Origin: an uncultured Oscillibacter sp.
GTDB lineage: Bacteria > Bacillota > Clostridia > Oscillospirales > Oscillospiraceae
Assembly: GCA_910577405.1 (NCBI GenBank)
Contig: CAJTMG010000016.1
Coordinates: 1-64,000, forward strand
Reading direction: 5' to 3'
DNA: 64,000 nt
The number at the start of each line of letters is the position of its first letter. Within the stretch, counting starts at the first letter, position 1. Shown piece after piece: positions 39,444 to 47,130 of the stretch. The position numbers and the translations under genes were made by a program. Under the pieces are notes generated by a model. It saw only the letters and a program-made list of their open reading frames with translations. It was not told the DNA's origin and ran no database searches.

Positions 39444-39488
39444 TTTCCTGAACCGAAAGCCCCCTGGAGGGAAAGCGGGTTCAGGAAA
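39444..39488 (+). promoter_or_regulatory. Perfect 11-bp stem-loop in the 5' leader
   Basis: TTTCCTGAACC (39444-39454) and GGTTCAGGAAA (39478-39488) pair exactly around a 23-nt loop, ending 14 bases before the start codon. It could control translation. No T-run follows, so it is not a terminator. Confidence 0.5.
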
Positions 39489-39502
39489 AGAAAGGCGGTT
39501 GT

Positions 39503-40075
39503 ATGAAGGATTTGAACGAACTGCGGGACAATCTCCAGGGACAGCGGCCGGTGCCATGGGAGCAGCTTCCGGATTTCGCTTTGTACATGGATCAGGTGTT
39601 GTCGTATATGGAACGGCAGGTGCTGCGATTCGACGGCGACGACGGACTGACAGCGGCCATGGTAAACAACTATACAAAGAGCGGCCTTGCGCCCCGGGCG
39701 GAGGGAAAGAAATACAGCCGGGAGCATCTGGCATACTTTACCGTAATCTGCATTTTGAAGCGGGTGATGTCTACCCGGGACATGGACCTGCTGATCCGGG
39801 AAGAACTCAAGGGCGAACGGACAGTGCCGGAGAGCTACAAAGCCTTCTGCGAGAGCCTGGACAAGGCCATGAAAATCACCGCCGGGGAGCTGGATGGCCG
39901 GGAAGGGCGCACGCTGGCCGATGACGCCATTCATTTTGCCCTCCTGAGCTACGCCGCGGGAGTCGCCAGCAGTCACTGCGTGGCCATGCTGCGGAAACAG
40001 AGAGGCCAGGAAATCAGAGCCAGCCGGAAAGCCCAGGAGAGCAAGGCGGCCCGTAAGGGAAAGGAGCGGGGCTGA
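39503..40075 (+). CDS. DUF1836 domain protein
   Basis: The 190-residue soluble protein matches the DUF1836 pattern: VPWEQLPDFALYMDQVLSYMERQV, then AAMVNNYTKSGLAPRAEGKKYSREHLAYFTVICILKRVMS. This resembles a MerR/winged-helix DNA-binding core and suggests a transcription factor, though no target is known. The C-terminus is basic (RASRKAQESKAARKGKERG). It has its own promoter and a leader stem-loop. The stop overlaps the start of the DegV gene by one base (TGATG), implying translational coupling. Confidence 0.85.
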   Translation: MKDLNELRDNLQGQRPVPWEQLPDFALYMDQVLSYMERQVLRFDGDDGLTAAMVNNYTKSGLAPRAEGKKYSREHLAYFTVICILKRVMSTRDMDLLIREELKGERTVPESYKAFCESLDKAMKITAGELDGREGRTLADDAIHFALLSYAAGVASSHCVAMLRKQRGQEIRASRKAQESKAARKGKERG

Positions 40076-40935
40076 TGTATGTTATTATGACGGATAGCTG
40101 CTGCGACCTGAAAGCGGAGACTGCGGCGGAACTGGGCCTTACGGTGCTGCCCCTGCGTCTGGAGCTGGACGGGGAGAGCTTCCGGAACCAGTTGGACGGC
40201 CGGGAGATTTCTTTTCCGGATTTTTACGCCAGGGTCCGGGCGGGGAGCTGTCCTGTGACCTCTGCCGTCAACGTGGGCGAGTTCGAAGAAGCCATGGAGC
40301 CTGTTCTTGCCGCCGGAAATGACGTGCTCTGCCTCTGCTTTTCCTCCGCGCTGTCCACTACTTATCAGTCCGCCGTGATTGCCGCCGGGGAGCTTTCCGA
40401 GAAATTCCCGGAACGGAAGATTTTCGTTGTGGACACACTCTGCGCGTCTTTGGGACAGGGCCTGTTGGTATGGCTCTGCGCCCAGGAACAGAAAAAAGGC
40501 CGGTCCATTGAGGAAGTGCGGGACTTCGCGGAGGAGACAAAGGGGAACATCTGTCATTGGTTTACAGTGGACGACCTGAACCATCTCAAACGGGGCGGAC
40601 GGGTCAGCGCGGCGGCAGCGTTCTTCGGTACCATGCTGGCCGTCAAGCCCGTGCTGCGCGTGGATGGGCAGGGCCGGCTGATACCTACGGAGAAGCGCCG
40701 CGGCCGGAGAGCGTCCCTGACGGCGTTGATGGATCATATGGCAGAGACGGTCACGGACCCGGGCACGGTCTTTATCAGCCATGGAGACTGCCTTGCGGAC
40801 GCGGAGCTGGTTGCCGGAGAAATCCGCCGCCGGTTTCAGACGCCGGAAGTTTACATCAACTACATCGGCCCCGTGATTGGAAGCCATGCCGGGCCGGGCA
40901 CGGTGGCGCTGTTTTTTATCGGGAAGCAGCGGTGA
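40075..40935 (+). CDS. DegV family protein (fatty-acid-binding fold)
   Basis: The 286-residue cytoplasmic protein has DegV hallmarks: VIMTDSCCDL at the N-terminus (usually DSxxDL), PVTSAVNVGEF, FSSALSTTYQSAVIAA, VVDTLCASLGQGLLV and HLKRGGRVSAAAAFFGTMLAVKPVLRV. DegV/FakB proteins bind a fatty acid and present it to the kinase FakA for phospholipid synthesis. No fakA gene is in the window, so the exact role is open. It is translationally coupled to the DUF1836 gene and followed by prmA 36 bp later. Confidence 0.93.
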   Translation: MYVIMTDSCCDLKAETAAELGLTVLPLRLELDGESFRNQLDGREISFPDFYARVRAGSCPVTSAVNVGEFEEAMEPVLAAGNDVLCLCFSSALSTTYQSAVIAAGELSEKFPERKIFVVDTLCASLGQGLLVWLCAQEQKKGRSIEEVRDFAEETKGNICHWFTVDDLNHLKRGGRVSAAAAFFGTMLAVKPVLRVDGQGRLIPTEKRRGRRASLTALMDHMAETVTDPGTVFISHGDCLADAELVAGEIRRRFQTPEVYINYIGPVIGSHAGPGTVALFFIGKQR

Positions 40936-40971
40936 GACGGGGAGGACGTTTCCAAAAAGGAGGAATCGGGA

Positions 40972-41934
40972 ATGCGCTGGCTGGAAGTGCATATTGACAC
41001 AAACCATCATGGTCTTGAGACGGTGGAAGCAATGCTCTCGGGACTGGAGATTGACGGGATATCGGTAGAAGACGAGGAAGAATTTCAGGATTTTCTGGAG
41101 AATAACCATGAATACTGGGATTATGTGGATGAAGACCTGAGCCGTCGGATGGCGGGCCGTTCCCGTGTGACGTTCTATCTGGAGGCCAAGGAAGCGGGCT
41201 TCGCAAAGCTGGGCGAGGTCCGGATTGCGCTGGAGGCCCTGAAACAGAGCCGGTCGGACTGCGGGACCCTGCTGATGACCCTGGACGACATGGAGGACGC
41301 GGACTGGGAGAACAACTGGAAGCAGTATTACAAGCCTATGGAAATCGGAAAGCGTCTTCTTGTGATCCCCAAATGGGAGACGGCGGACCCCGGCCAGCGC
41401 GTGCCTCTGTATCTGGACCCTGGACTGACCTTCGGCACGGGAGCCCACGCCACAACGCGGCTTTGTCTGACGGCGCTGGAGGACCTGATCAAAGGCGGCG
41501 AGCGGGTGCTGGACGTAGGCTGCGGCAGTGGGATTCTGTCGGTGGCGGCCCTGCGTCTGGGAGCGGCGTCGGCTGTGGCAGTGGACATCGACGACAAGTG
41601 CCGGGACGCCGCCGGAGAGAACGCCGCCCTGAACGATATCCCGCCGGAGGCTATGCGGATTTATATCGGGAATCTTCTGGCGGACGAAACCCTGTCGGAA
41701 AAAGTCGGCGGCGGCTATGATGTTGTGCTGGCGAATATCGTGGCGGACGTTATCATAGCCCTTGCGCCGAAGGTACAGGGCCTGCTGAACAGGAACGGCG
41801 TGTTTCTCTGTTCCGGCATCATTGACAGCCGCGCCGAAGAGACTGCCGCCGTCCTGAACGCCAACGGTCTTGAGATTCTCCAGCGGCGGGAGGACAACGG
41901 CTGGTGTGCGTTTACCTGCCGGGTCCGGGAATAA
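40972..41934 (+). CDS. prmA: Ribosomal protein L11 methyltransferase
   Basis: The 320-residue enzyme methylates ribosomal protein L11 using S-adenosylmethionine. It has the N-terminal substrate-recognition domain (RWLEVHIDTNHHGLETVEAML), then the family motif DPGLTFGTGAHATTRLCL, the SAM-binding VLDVGCGSGILS (about residue 180), VAVDIDDKCRDAAGENAALN and the NPPY-equivalent VLANIVADVII. AAGGAGG precedes the ATG. It is the last gene of a three-gene operon and is followed by a bidirectional terminator. Confidence 0.95.
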   Translation: MRWLEVHIDTNHHGLETVEAMLSGLEIDGISVEDEEEFQDFLENNHEYWDYVDEDLSRRMAGRSRVTFYLEAKEAGFAKLGEVRIALEALKQSRSDCGTLLMTLDDMEDADWENNWKQYYKPMEIGKRLLVIPKWETADPGQRVPLYLDPGLTFGTGAHATTRLCLTALEDLIKGGERVLDVGCGSGILSVAALRLGAASAVAVDIDDKCRDAAGENAALNDIPPEAMRIYIGNLLADETLSEKVGGGYDVVLANIVADVIIALAPKVQGLLNRNGVFLCSGIIDSRAEETAAVLNANGLEILQRREDNGWCAFTCRVRE

Positions 41935-41946
41935 TGTGGAAATAAG

Positions 41947-41991
41947 AAAACATCAGGGACGGCCTGCAAAACTGCCATTCCTGATGTTTTT
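41947..41991 (+). terminator. Bidirectional terminator between convergent prmA and the J-protein gene
   Basis: AAAACATCAGG pairs with CCTGATGTTTT. T-runs appear on both strands, and both flanking stops are within 15 bp. Confidence 0.85.
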
Positions 41992-41995
41992 GATT

Positions 41996-43954
41996 CTACG
42001 GAGTATGATAGACCGCGACGGAGGCATGATCTCCCAGTCCGGGAACGATCCGAATCCACCGGACGCCCTGATAGAGCTGGCTGAGATGCACGCCGGCCGC
42101 GAAAGTCTCATTGGAAACACTGAAAAGCTGTTTGCCGTCGGCGGAGAGAAGGAAGTGATTCAAAGGCGTGCTGTCCGGCGGCCTGCTCATCCCGGAGCAC
42201 CAGAAGAGGGACACGCCGTCCACAGTTATGGTCCCCCGCTCCAGCAGCACGTAATTGTCCTCCCCCAGAATATCCGCCGCGATACCGGATTCCTCAGCAA
42301 TATAACGGCAGAGCTCCGGGCCGAATTTCGTCTCATAGAGCACCTGTGCGTAATCCGCGTCGAAATCCCCCTCTGTGGACCGGAATTGGTAGAAATGCAG
42401 GTCCCCGTATGCTAAAAAAACTTCGAAATCCGGCGTTCGGGGCCAGTACCATTGTTTTCCCTTCATGGCCTCCAGCAGTTCCCCCAGCTCCTGGATGGCG
42501 TCAGATTTCCCCGTCAGCGGCATTTGCAGATAGTAGGCCCCCGGCGTCTCTCCAAGCTGCCCCTGATAGCCCTGTTCCCCGGCACTGTCCAGTTCCAAAG
42601 GCAGGCCGTACTTTTCCGCGAACAGTTCCATCTGCTCCATCACCATGCGTTCGGGGTAATTGGTCTGACAGCCGCCGTCATCGTCCTCGTAGGCAAAGAA
42701 AAGCAAATCCGGGTCATCTTCCGGCGCAAAGATAAACTCGCCGTCCTCATAGGGATGCACAAACGTCCGGTGATAGTCTTCTTCCAGCCGCGCGCGCATG
42801 GTTTCCTGCCAGGGGGTACGCCGGAACGCGCCCTCCGGACCAAACAGCAGATCCATCAGGGCCAGTCCGGACATCACCAGAAGGAACACAACGCCGAACA
42901 CTGACGCAAAACGCCGTTTCACAGGCCAGCTTTTCCATTCCTTCCGGAAGCGGCTGTTCTTCCAGCGGAGCTTCCGGCGTTCCTTACGGCTTACATGGAG
43001 CAGTCGGGAAAGCCTGCGGCACTCCGGCGGGACGCTGTTCGCAAAGCCGTAAGCCTCGAAGACAGCCCGCCGTACCGCAAGGGGCAGGTCCGGATTCTGT
43101 TCCAGAAAGTCCTCCAGGGCAAAGATGAAATCCAGATTGGCCTTGACGTTCCAGAACACCGGGCTTTGCAGGAAGGACCGCCATTGGGGAAGCGGCGCAT
43201 TGCAGGACAGCAGCAGCTCCAAAGCGTGGGTAGCCGCCATCACCGCTGCCCAGGCTTCCTCATCGTCCTCGGCCCGCCGGCGCTGTTCTTTCTCCTGGGC
43301 GGCAATCCGTGCCCGGTTCTTCTTGCGCAGTTCCTCTATCTTCCGACGCTGCGCCGCCCGTGCCTCTTCCTCGCCCTCCGCAAAAAGACGCTCATAATCC
43401 CAATCCTTTTCCGGTCTTGCTCCCTCCGGCTGGGACCGCTTTTTTTCATCGCCGCGCAAAAGTTCGTCATAGTCCCAGTCGCCGTCTTCTTCCTCGTCCG
43501 ATTCTTCCTCCGGCTGGGACTGCTTTTTTTCATCGCCGCGCAAAAGTTCGTCATAGTCCCAGTCGCCGTCTTCTTCCTTGTCCGATTCTTCCTCCGGCTG
43601 GGACTGCTTTTTTCCATCGCCGCGCAAAAGTTCGTCATAGTCCCAGTCGCCGTCTTCTTCCTTGTCCGATTCTTTCTCCGGCTGGGATTTCTTCTTTTCG
43701 CCGTCCCGCGGGAATTTGTCTCTGTCCGCTTTTTCCAACGGAGGCGGTTTGAAGACTTCCAGGATTTGCGGCGCGGGACCCCGTTTTTTCTGTCGGGCGA
43801 TACGGCAGGCCTGCTGATAGGCGTCGTGAAGCTGCTGGAAGCCCTCGGGGTCCTCTTCGGGATGGACGGCTTTCAGCTTTTGGGCGTAGGCGCGGCGGAT
43901 TTCCGGAAGCTCCGACGGCCCCGGCAGTTCCAGCACGTTCCACGGCCAGTTCAC
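41996..43954 (-). CDS. Membrane-spanning J-domain protein with acidic tandem repeats
   Basis: The 652-residue partner of the adjacent Hsp70 starts with a short J-like domain (about residues 1-50: WNVLELPGPSELPEIRRAYAQKLKAVHPEEDPEGFQQLHDAYQQA). The canonical HPD is HPE, as is common in DjlB/DjlC-like co-chaperones carrying an HP-(E/D)DPEGF pattern. Residues about 85-169 are three near-identical 28-residue acidic repeats plus a degenerate fourth (each ending DWDYDELLR). A charged coiled-coil-like stretch follows (EARAAQRRKIEELRKKNRARI). One membrane helix lies at about 346-371. The C-terminal half (about 270 residues) is acidic, without a known motif, and should face outward. Its start overlaps the hscC stop by 4 bp (ATGA). 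Confidence 0.85.
   Translation of the reverse strand: MNWPWNVLELPGPSELPEIRRAYAQKLKAVHPEEDPEGFQQLHDAYQQACRIARQKKRGPAPQILEVFKPPPLEKADRDKFPRDGEKKKSQPEKESDKEEDGDWDYDELLRGDGKKQSQPEEESDKEEDGDWDYDELLRGDEKKQSQPEEESDEEEDGDWDYDELLRGDEKKRSQPEGARPEKDWDYERLFAEGEEEARAAQRRKIEELRKKNRARIAAQEKEQRRRAEDDEEAWAAVMAATHALELLLSCNAPLPQWRSFLQSPVFWNVKANLDFIFALEDFLEQNPDLPLAVRRAVFEAYGFANSVPPECRRLSRLLHVSRKERRKLRWKNSRFRKEWKSWPVKRRFASVFGVVFLLVMSGLALMDLLFGPEGAFRRTPWQETMRARLEEDYHRTFVHPYEDGEFIFAPEDDPDLLFFAYEDDDGGCQTNYPERMVMEQMELFAEKYGLPLELDSAGEQGYQGQLGETPGAYYLQMPLTGKSDAIQELGELLEAMKGKQWYWPRTPDFEVFLAYGDLHFYQFRSTEGDFDADYAQVLYETKFGPELCRYIAEESGIAADILGEDNYVLLERGTITVDGVSLFWCSGMSRPPDSTPLNHFLLSADGKQLFSVSNETFAAGVHLSQLYQGVRWIRIVPGLGDHASVAVYHTP
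43447..43698 (-). repeat. Three tandem 84-bp repeats inside the J-protein gene
   Basis: Near-identical 84-bp units begin at 43447, 43531 and 43615. They encode 28-residue acidic units. The high DNA identity suggests recent expansion, and copy number may vary between strains. Confidence 0.9.
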
Positions 43955-45675
43955 GATTCGTCATCCTCCTCGTCGTCCAGGGGAGAAAGTGCGGCGTCGC
44001 CCAGGTACGCTTCCACTTTATCAAAAAACTGGTCAGCCCGCCGGGTAGCCTTGGCAATGCGCAGGCTCTCCTGACTGTTCAGCTGCATCTGATACCAGTC
44101 CAGCATTTCCGCCACCTTTTCCCGAAGCTGCCCGACGGTGACCGCAAACAGCCGTTCCGCCCTTGCGATCATGGCCCGGGGACCTTCCTGCTCTCTGGGA
44201 TGCAGCTTCAGGGCCGAAAGCTCCTGCAATCGCTTTTCCGTCTCAGCCTCGCTCATGCCCTGATTCTGCAAAACCAACCGTTCCTTCCCGCCCGCGTCGT
44301 TGTAGGCTTCTACTTCCAAAAGGCCGTTGATATCGTAGGTAAACCGGATGCGCACTCCTTGGGCTCCCCTCGGCGCGGGCGGCACCCGGAGGGTCAGATG
44401 GCCCAGCAGCGTATTATCGGCGCAGTAGCGGTTTTCACCCTGATAGACCTGGACTTCCACCTGCTGCTGTCCGTCCCGCACGGTGCAGTAAACGTTCATC
44501 TTGCTGGTGGGCAGCACGCTGTTCCGCTCGATAATGGGACTCATCAGATGCCGTTCCGGTTCGCTCTCGTTGTACCGCGCCACGCCCAGGGTAAAGGGGC
44601 ATACGTCCGTCAGAACCAGTTCCCGCAAATCCCCGGCCCGGGCCTTCATCCCCGCGCAGACCCCGGCTCCGATGGCTACGGCGGTGTCCGGACGGCTGTC
44701 CTTCACAGGCTCTTTCCGAAGAAACCGGGAGATATACCGCCGCACCACAGGCATATGACTGGACCCGCCTACCATCACCAGATCATCCATTTCCGCCGGC
44801 GAAACACCCGCGTCCAGGAATACCCGCTGGATGGGGTCCGTCATACGTTTGAACAGCGGCCCGCCTTTGCGTATCAGCCATTCGTTGTTCAGGGTCAGGG
44901 ATGCGGAAAGAGTCCCGTCATCCACGGCCATAATCACCATATCCTGCTGTGTCAGGGCCATTTTGCACGTTTCCGCCTGCCGGAGAATCATTTCCCTCTG
45001 CCGGGGCTCCAACGCGTCGAAATCCACCCCGCAGTCCTCGCAGAAGCCCCGGGCGATGGCGCTGTCAAAATCCTGCCCGCCCAGACGGTTATCCCCGCTG
45101 ACGGCCGTGACGCTGATGACATTGTCAAAACGCTCCACCAAAGACACATCCAGCGTGCCGCCCCCAAAGTCGAACACCAAGCAGACCTTATCCACATCCC
45201 CCTCCGCGATATGCCCTGCGACGGCGGCGGCGGACGGCTCATTCACCAGACGCTCTACCTTCAGGCCGGCAAGAGCGGCGGCGCGTTTTGCAGCAGCCCT
45301 CTGCGCCTCGGCAAAGTACGCCGGCACGCTCACCACCGCTTCCTCCACCGGCTCGCCCAGATAAGCCTCCGCGTCCTCACGCAGGCTCCGCAGCACCAGA
45401 GACGACAGGTCTTCCGGCGAAAAGGTCCTCCCGCCCAGTTCCCAACGCTTTTCCGTCCCCATCCAGCGCTTGAAATGGCAGGCTGTCCGGTCCGGATGGG
45501 TAATCAGGCGTTCCCGGGCGGCGCGGCCTACCAGAATGCTCCCATCCTCGTCCACGCTTACCACGCTGGGCGTCAGCACGTCCCCTGCGGCGTTGGGAAT
45601 CAGTTCGCTCCGGCCATTCCGCCAGACCGCCGCAAGACTGTTGGTGGTCCCCAGATCGATTCCTATGATGGCCAT
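43951..45675 (-). CDS. hscC: HscC-like Hsp70 chaperone
   Basis: The 574-residue Hsp70 has the phosphate-1 motif GIDLGTTNSLAAVW, the phosphate-2 motif LVFDFGGGTLDVSLVE, the adenosine motif MVGGSSHMPVVR, VNEPSAAAVAGH and a substrate-binding domain beginning near FTLGV. It is shorter than DnaK (about 610-640) because the C-terminal lid is reduced and ends with an acidic tail (PLDDEEDDES). That fits the HscC subfamily. In E. coli, HscC works with the J-proteins DjlB and DjlC encoded beside it; the same pairing is seen here. It lies 22 bp behind an SLH/amidase-like secreted protein gene and overlaps the J-protein gene by 4 bp. No grpE or dnaJ is nearby. Confidence 0.88.
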   Translation of the reverse strand: MAIIGIDLGTTNSLAAVWRNGRSELIPNAAGDVLTPSVVSVDEDGSILVGRAARERLITHPDRTACHFKRWMGTEKRWELGGRTFSPEDLSSLVLRSLREDAEAYLGEPVEEAVVSVPAYFAEAQRAAAKRAAALAGLKVERLVNEPSAAAVAGHIAEGDVDKVCLVFDFGGGTLDVSLVERFDNVISVTAVSGDNRLGGQDFDSAIARGFCEDCGVDFDALEPRQREMILRQAETCKMALTQQDMVIMAVDDGTLSASLTLNNEWLIRKGGPLFKRMTDPIQRVFLDAGVSPAEMDDLVMVGGSSHMPVVRRYISRFLRKEPVKDSRPDTAVAIGAGVCAGMKARAGDLRELVLTDVCPFTLGVARYNESEPERHLMSPIIERNSVLPTSKMNVYCTVRDGQQQVEVQVYQGENRYCADNTLLGHLTLRVPPAPRGAQGVRIRFTYDINGLLEVEAYNDAGGKERLVLQNQGMSEAETEKRLQELSALKLHPREQEGPRAMIARAERLFAVTVGQLREKVAEMLDWYQMQLNSQESLRIAKATRRADQFFDKVEAYLGDAALSPLDDEEDDES

Positions 45676-45697
45676 GCTTTCCTCGCTTTCGCGCCCG

Positions 45698-46903
45698 TTA
45701 CCAGCGGCTGTATACGTTGGTTACAGGCTTGTCTATGAATTCCGTCATTGTGCCTTCCGCGGACCAGTTGATTTTCTCGCCGCTCACCAGCTCGCAGGCG
45801 GTATAGGTTCCGGCTTCCTGATCCACGCCGGTGAGAATCAGCACCCGCTCCGCGCCGCCGGCCTTGATGTGTATCATGTCTCCCGCCGCAAGCCGCTTGA
45901 ATTCACGGTTCATGGTAATCGGCGCGTCCTCCCCGAAGAGATAGTCGCTGACCGCCATGCCAAAGGCCAGACAGCCCTTTCCGCTGCCCATGCCGTAGGA
46001 ATTGTAATTGTATCGCTGCACGCTGGTCCATACCGTGCCGTCCGGACAGCCTGTCTTCACCAGCTCCAGCAGCTCCAGCACGTTTTCCGTAGTCCGGGGC
46101 TTGCCGTTGGACAGATAGCCCTCTTGCGCCGCAGGAGTCTTGGCATTGACGCGCTTCATCATCTCCTGCACCGTCTCATCCCCCTGCAAACCAAACGGGG
46201 GCATTTCCCGGGCCTCCGGCGAACCGGCAGAGTCTTCCGGCGCGGGAGCGGGCGCGGAGACAGGCGGCGTGTAATGCAGCAGCTTGCTCAGCCGGGACCA
46301 GACCACGCAGGCTTGAGCGCGGCTGAGGGTATTTGTGCCGCCGAATTTCCCGTCGGTCTGCCCGCTGAGAAGATTCAGGAAATAGCAGGTGGCCACAGGC
46401 ATCTGATAGCGCCCGGGAATCTGATTCCAGTCCCCGATGCGCCCCTGAATGCTCAAACGCTGCTCCAGAGAAGGCAGATCCGCGCCCTTCTGGTCCAGGA
46501 TATTATAGAGAATCGTGGCCATGTCGTAGCGGCTCAGAGGCTTGTTGATAAAATCCCCCCACTGCCGCAGATTGGCCTTGTAAGCGTCCTCCAGGCTGGT
46601 CCCCGCCAGAACCGGCTCACAGGTCTTTACCGCCTGTATCCACCAGGTGGAATTGTCGGTTCTCTGGGCGGCGTACTCCTCCGACAGCAGCGACCGGGAC
46701 AGGAACTTGCAGAAATGCGCCCCCGACACTGGATCTGAAGGCTTGAAGCTCCCTCCGGCGTAGCCTGTCACCACTCCCGCGTCCGCCGCTTGAGAAATCT
46801 CCGCCGCCGCCCAATGGTCCTCAGGCACGTCGGTGAATTCCGCGGCCAGTACCGGCAGGATCAGCCATAACAGAACCAGCGGAAAAATCAGTCCCTTTTT
46901 CAT
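45698..46903 (-). CDS. Secreted SLH protein with C-terminal NlpC/CHAP-like domain
   Basis: The 401-residue protein has a signal peptide (1-20, ending PVLA), then at least two SLH motifs (FTDVPEDHWAAAEISQAADAGVV-GYAGGSFKPSDPVSGAHFCKFL at about 22-70; a second near 175-205), a Pro/Ala linker (about 210-235) and a C-terminal domain. Within the latter, GKGCLAFGMAVSDYLFG (Cys near residue 308) and AGDMIHIKAGGAERVLILTG resemble an amidase/NlpC-CHAP fold with Cys and a possible catalytic partner in the second motif. The canonical His there appears to be replaced (VLILTG where HSVVV is usual), so activity is doubtful. It is the first gene of the operon with hscC and the J-protein. AAGGAGAATAAGG lies before the ATG. 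Confidence 0.75.
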   Translation of the reverse strand: MKKGLIFPLVLLWLILPVLAAEFTDVPEDHWAAAEISQAADAGVVTGYAGGSFKPSDPVSGAHFCKFLSRSLLSEEYAAQRTDNSTWWIQAVKTCEPVLAGTSLEDAYKANLRQWGDFINKPLSRYDMATILYNILDQKGADLPSLEQRLSIQGRIGDWNQIPGRYQMPVATCYFLNLLSGQTDGKFGGTNTLSRAQACVVWSRLSKLLHYTPPVSAPAPAPEDSAGSPEAREMPPFGLQGDETVQEMMKRVNAKTPAAQEGYLSNGKPRTTENVLELLELVKTGCPDGTVWTSVQRYNYNSYGMGSGKGCLAFGMAVSDYLFGEDAPITMNREFKRLAAGDMIHIKAGGAERVLILTGVDQEAGTYTACELVSGEKINWSAEGTMTEFIDKPVTNVYSRW

Positions 46904-46942
46904 ATCCTTATTCTCCTTGTTTTTATTCGGGTTTATCCTCCC

Positions 46943-46971
46943 ATTCTACCACGCCCGGGCCTGAATCGCAA
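46943..46971 (-). promoter_or_regulatory. Promoter of the SLH-hscC-J-protein operon
   Basis: On the minus strand TTGCGA (46971-46966) and TAGAAT (46948-46943) are 17 bp apart, with a TGG extension. No CIRCE element is visible. Confidence 0.7.
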
Positions 46972-47055
46972 GTATCCTCTTACGCGCCTCCCGGGTCCCG
47001 GAACGCCGTTTTTTGCGCTGGAAGTCTCCGGCGGGGGCGTTTTCTGAAAAAAGTC

Positions 47056-47084
47056 TTTTTGTTTTTCGGGAAATATGTTATAAT
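47056..47084 (+). promoter_or_regulatory. Extended -10 promoter of the third MATE gene
   Basis: TGT-TATAAT (-10 at 47079-47084) lies about 47 bp before the start. The -35 is only a T-rich stretch near 47056. Confidence 0.6.
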
Positions 47085-47130
47085 TATATTCTATCTGTAG
47101 AAATATGGAATTACAGGGAGGAGGATTACT

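Noticed and set aside
43447..43698. CRISPR-like array because of regular 84-bp repeats
   Set aside because: The repeats are in frame inside a coding gene, have no unique spacers and no cas genes are nearby.
46904..47000. CIRCE/HrcA operator upstream of the Hsp70 operon
   Set aside because: No TTAGCACTC-N9-GAGTGCTAA-like inverted repeat could be found; the operon has only an ordinary promoter.
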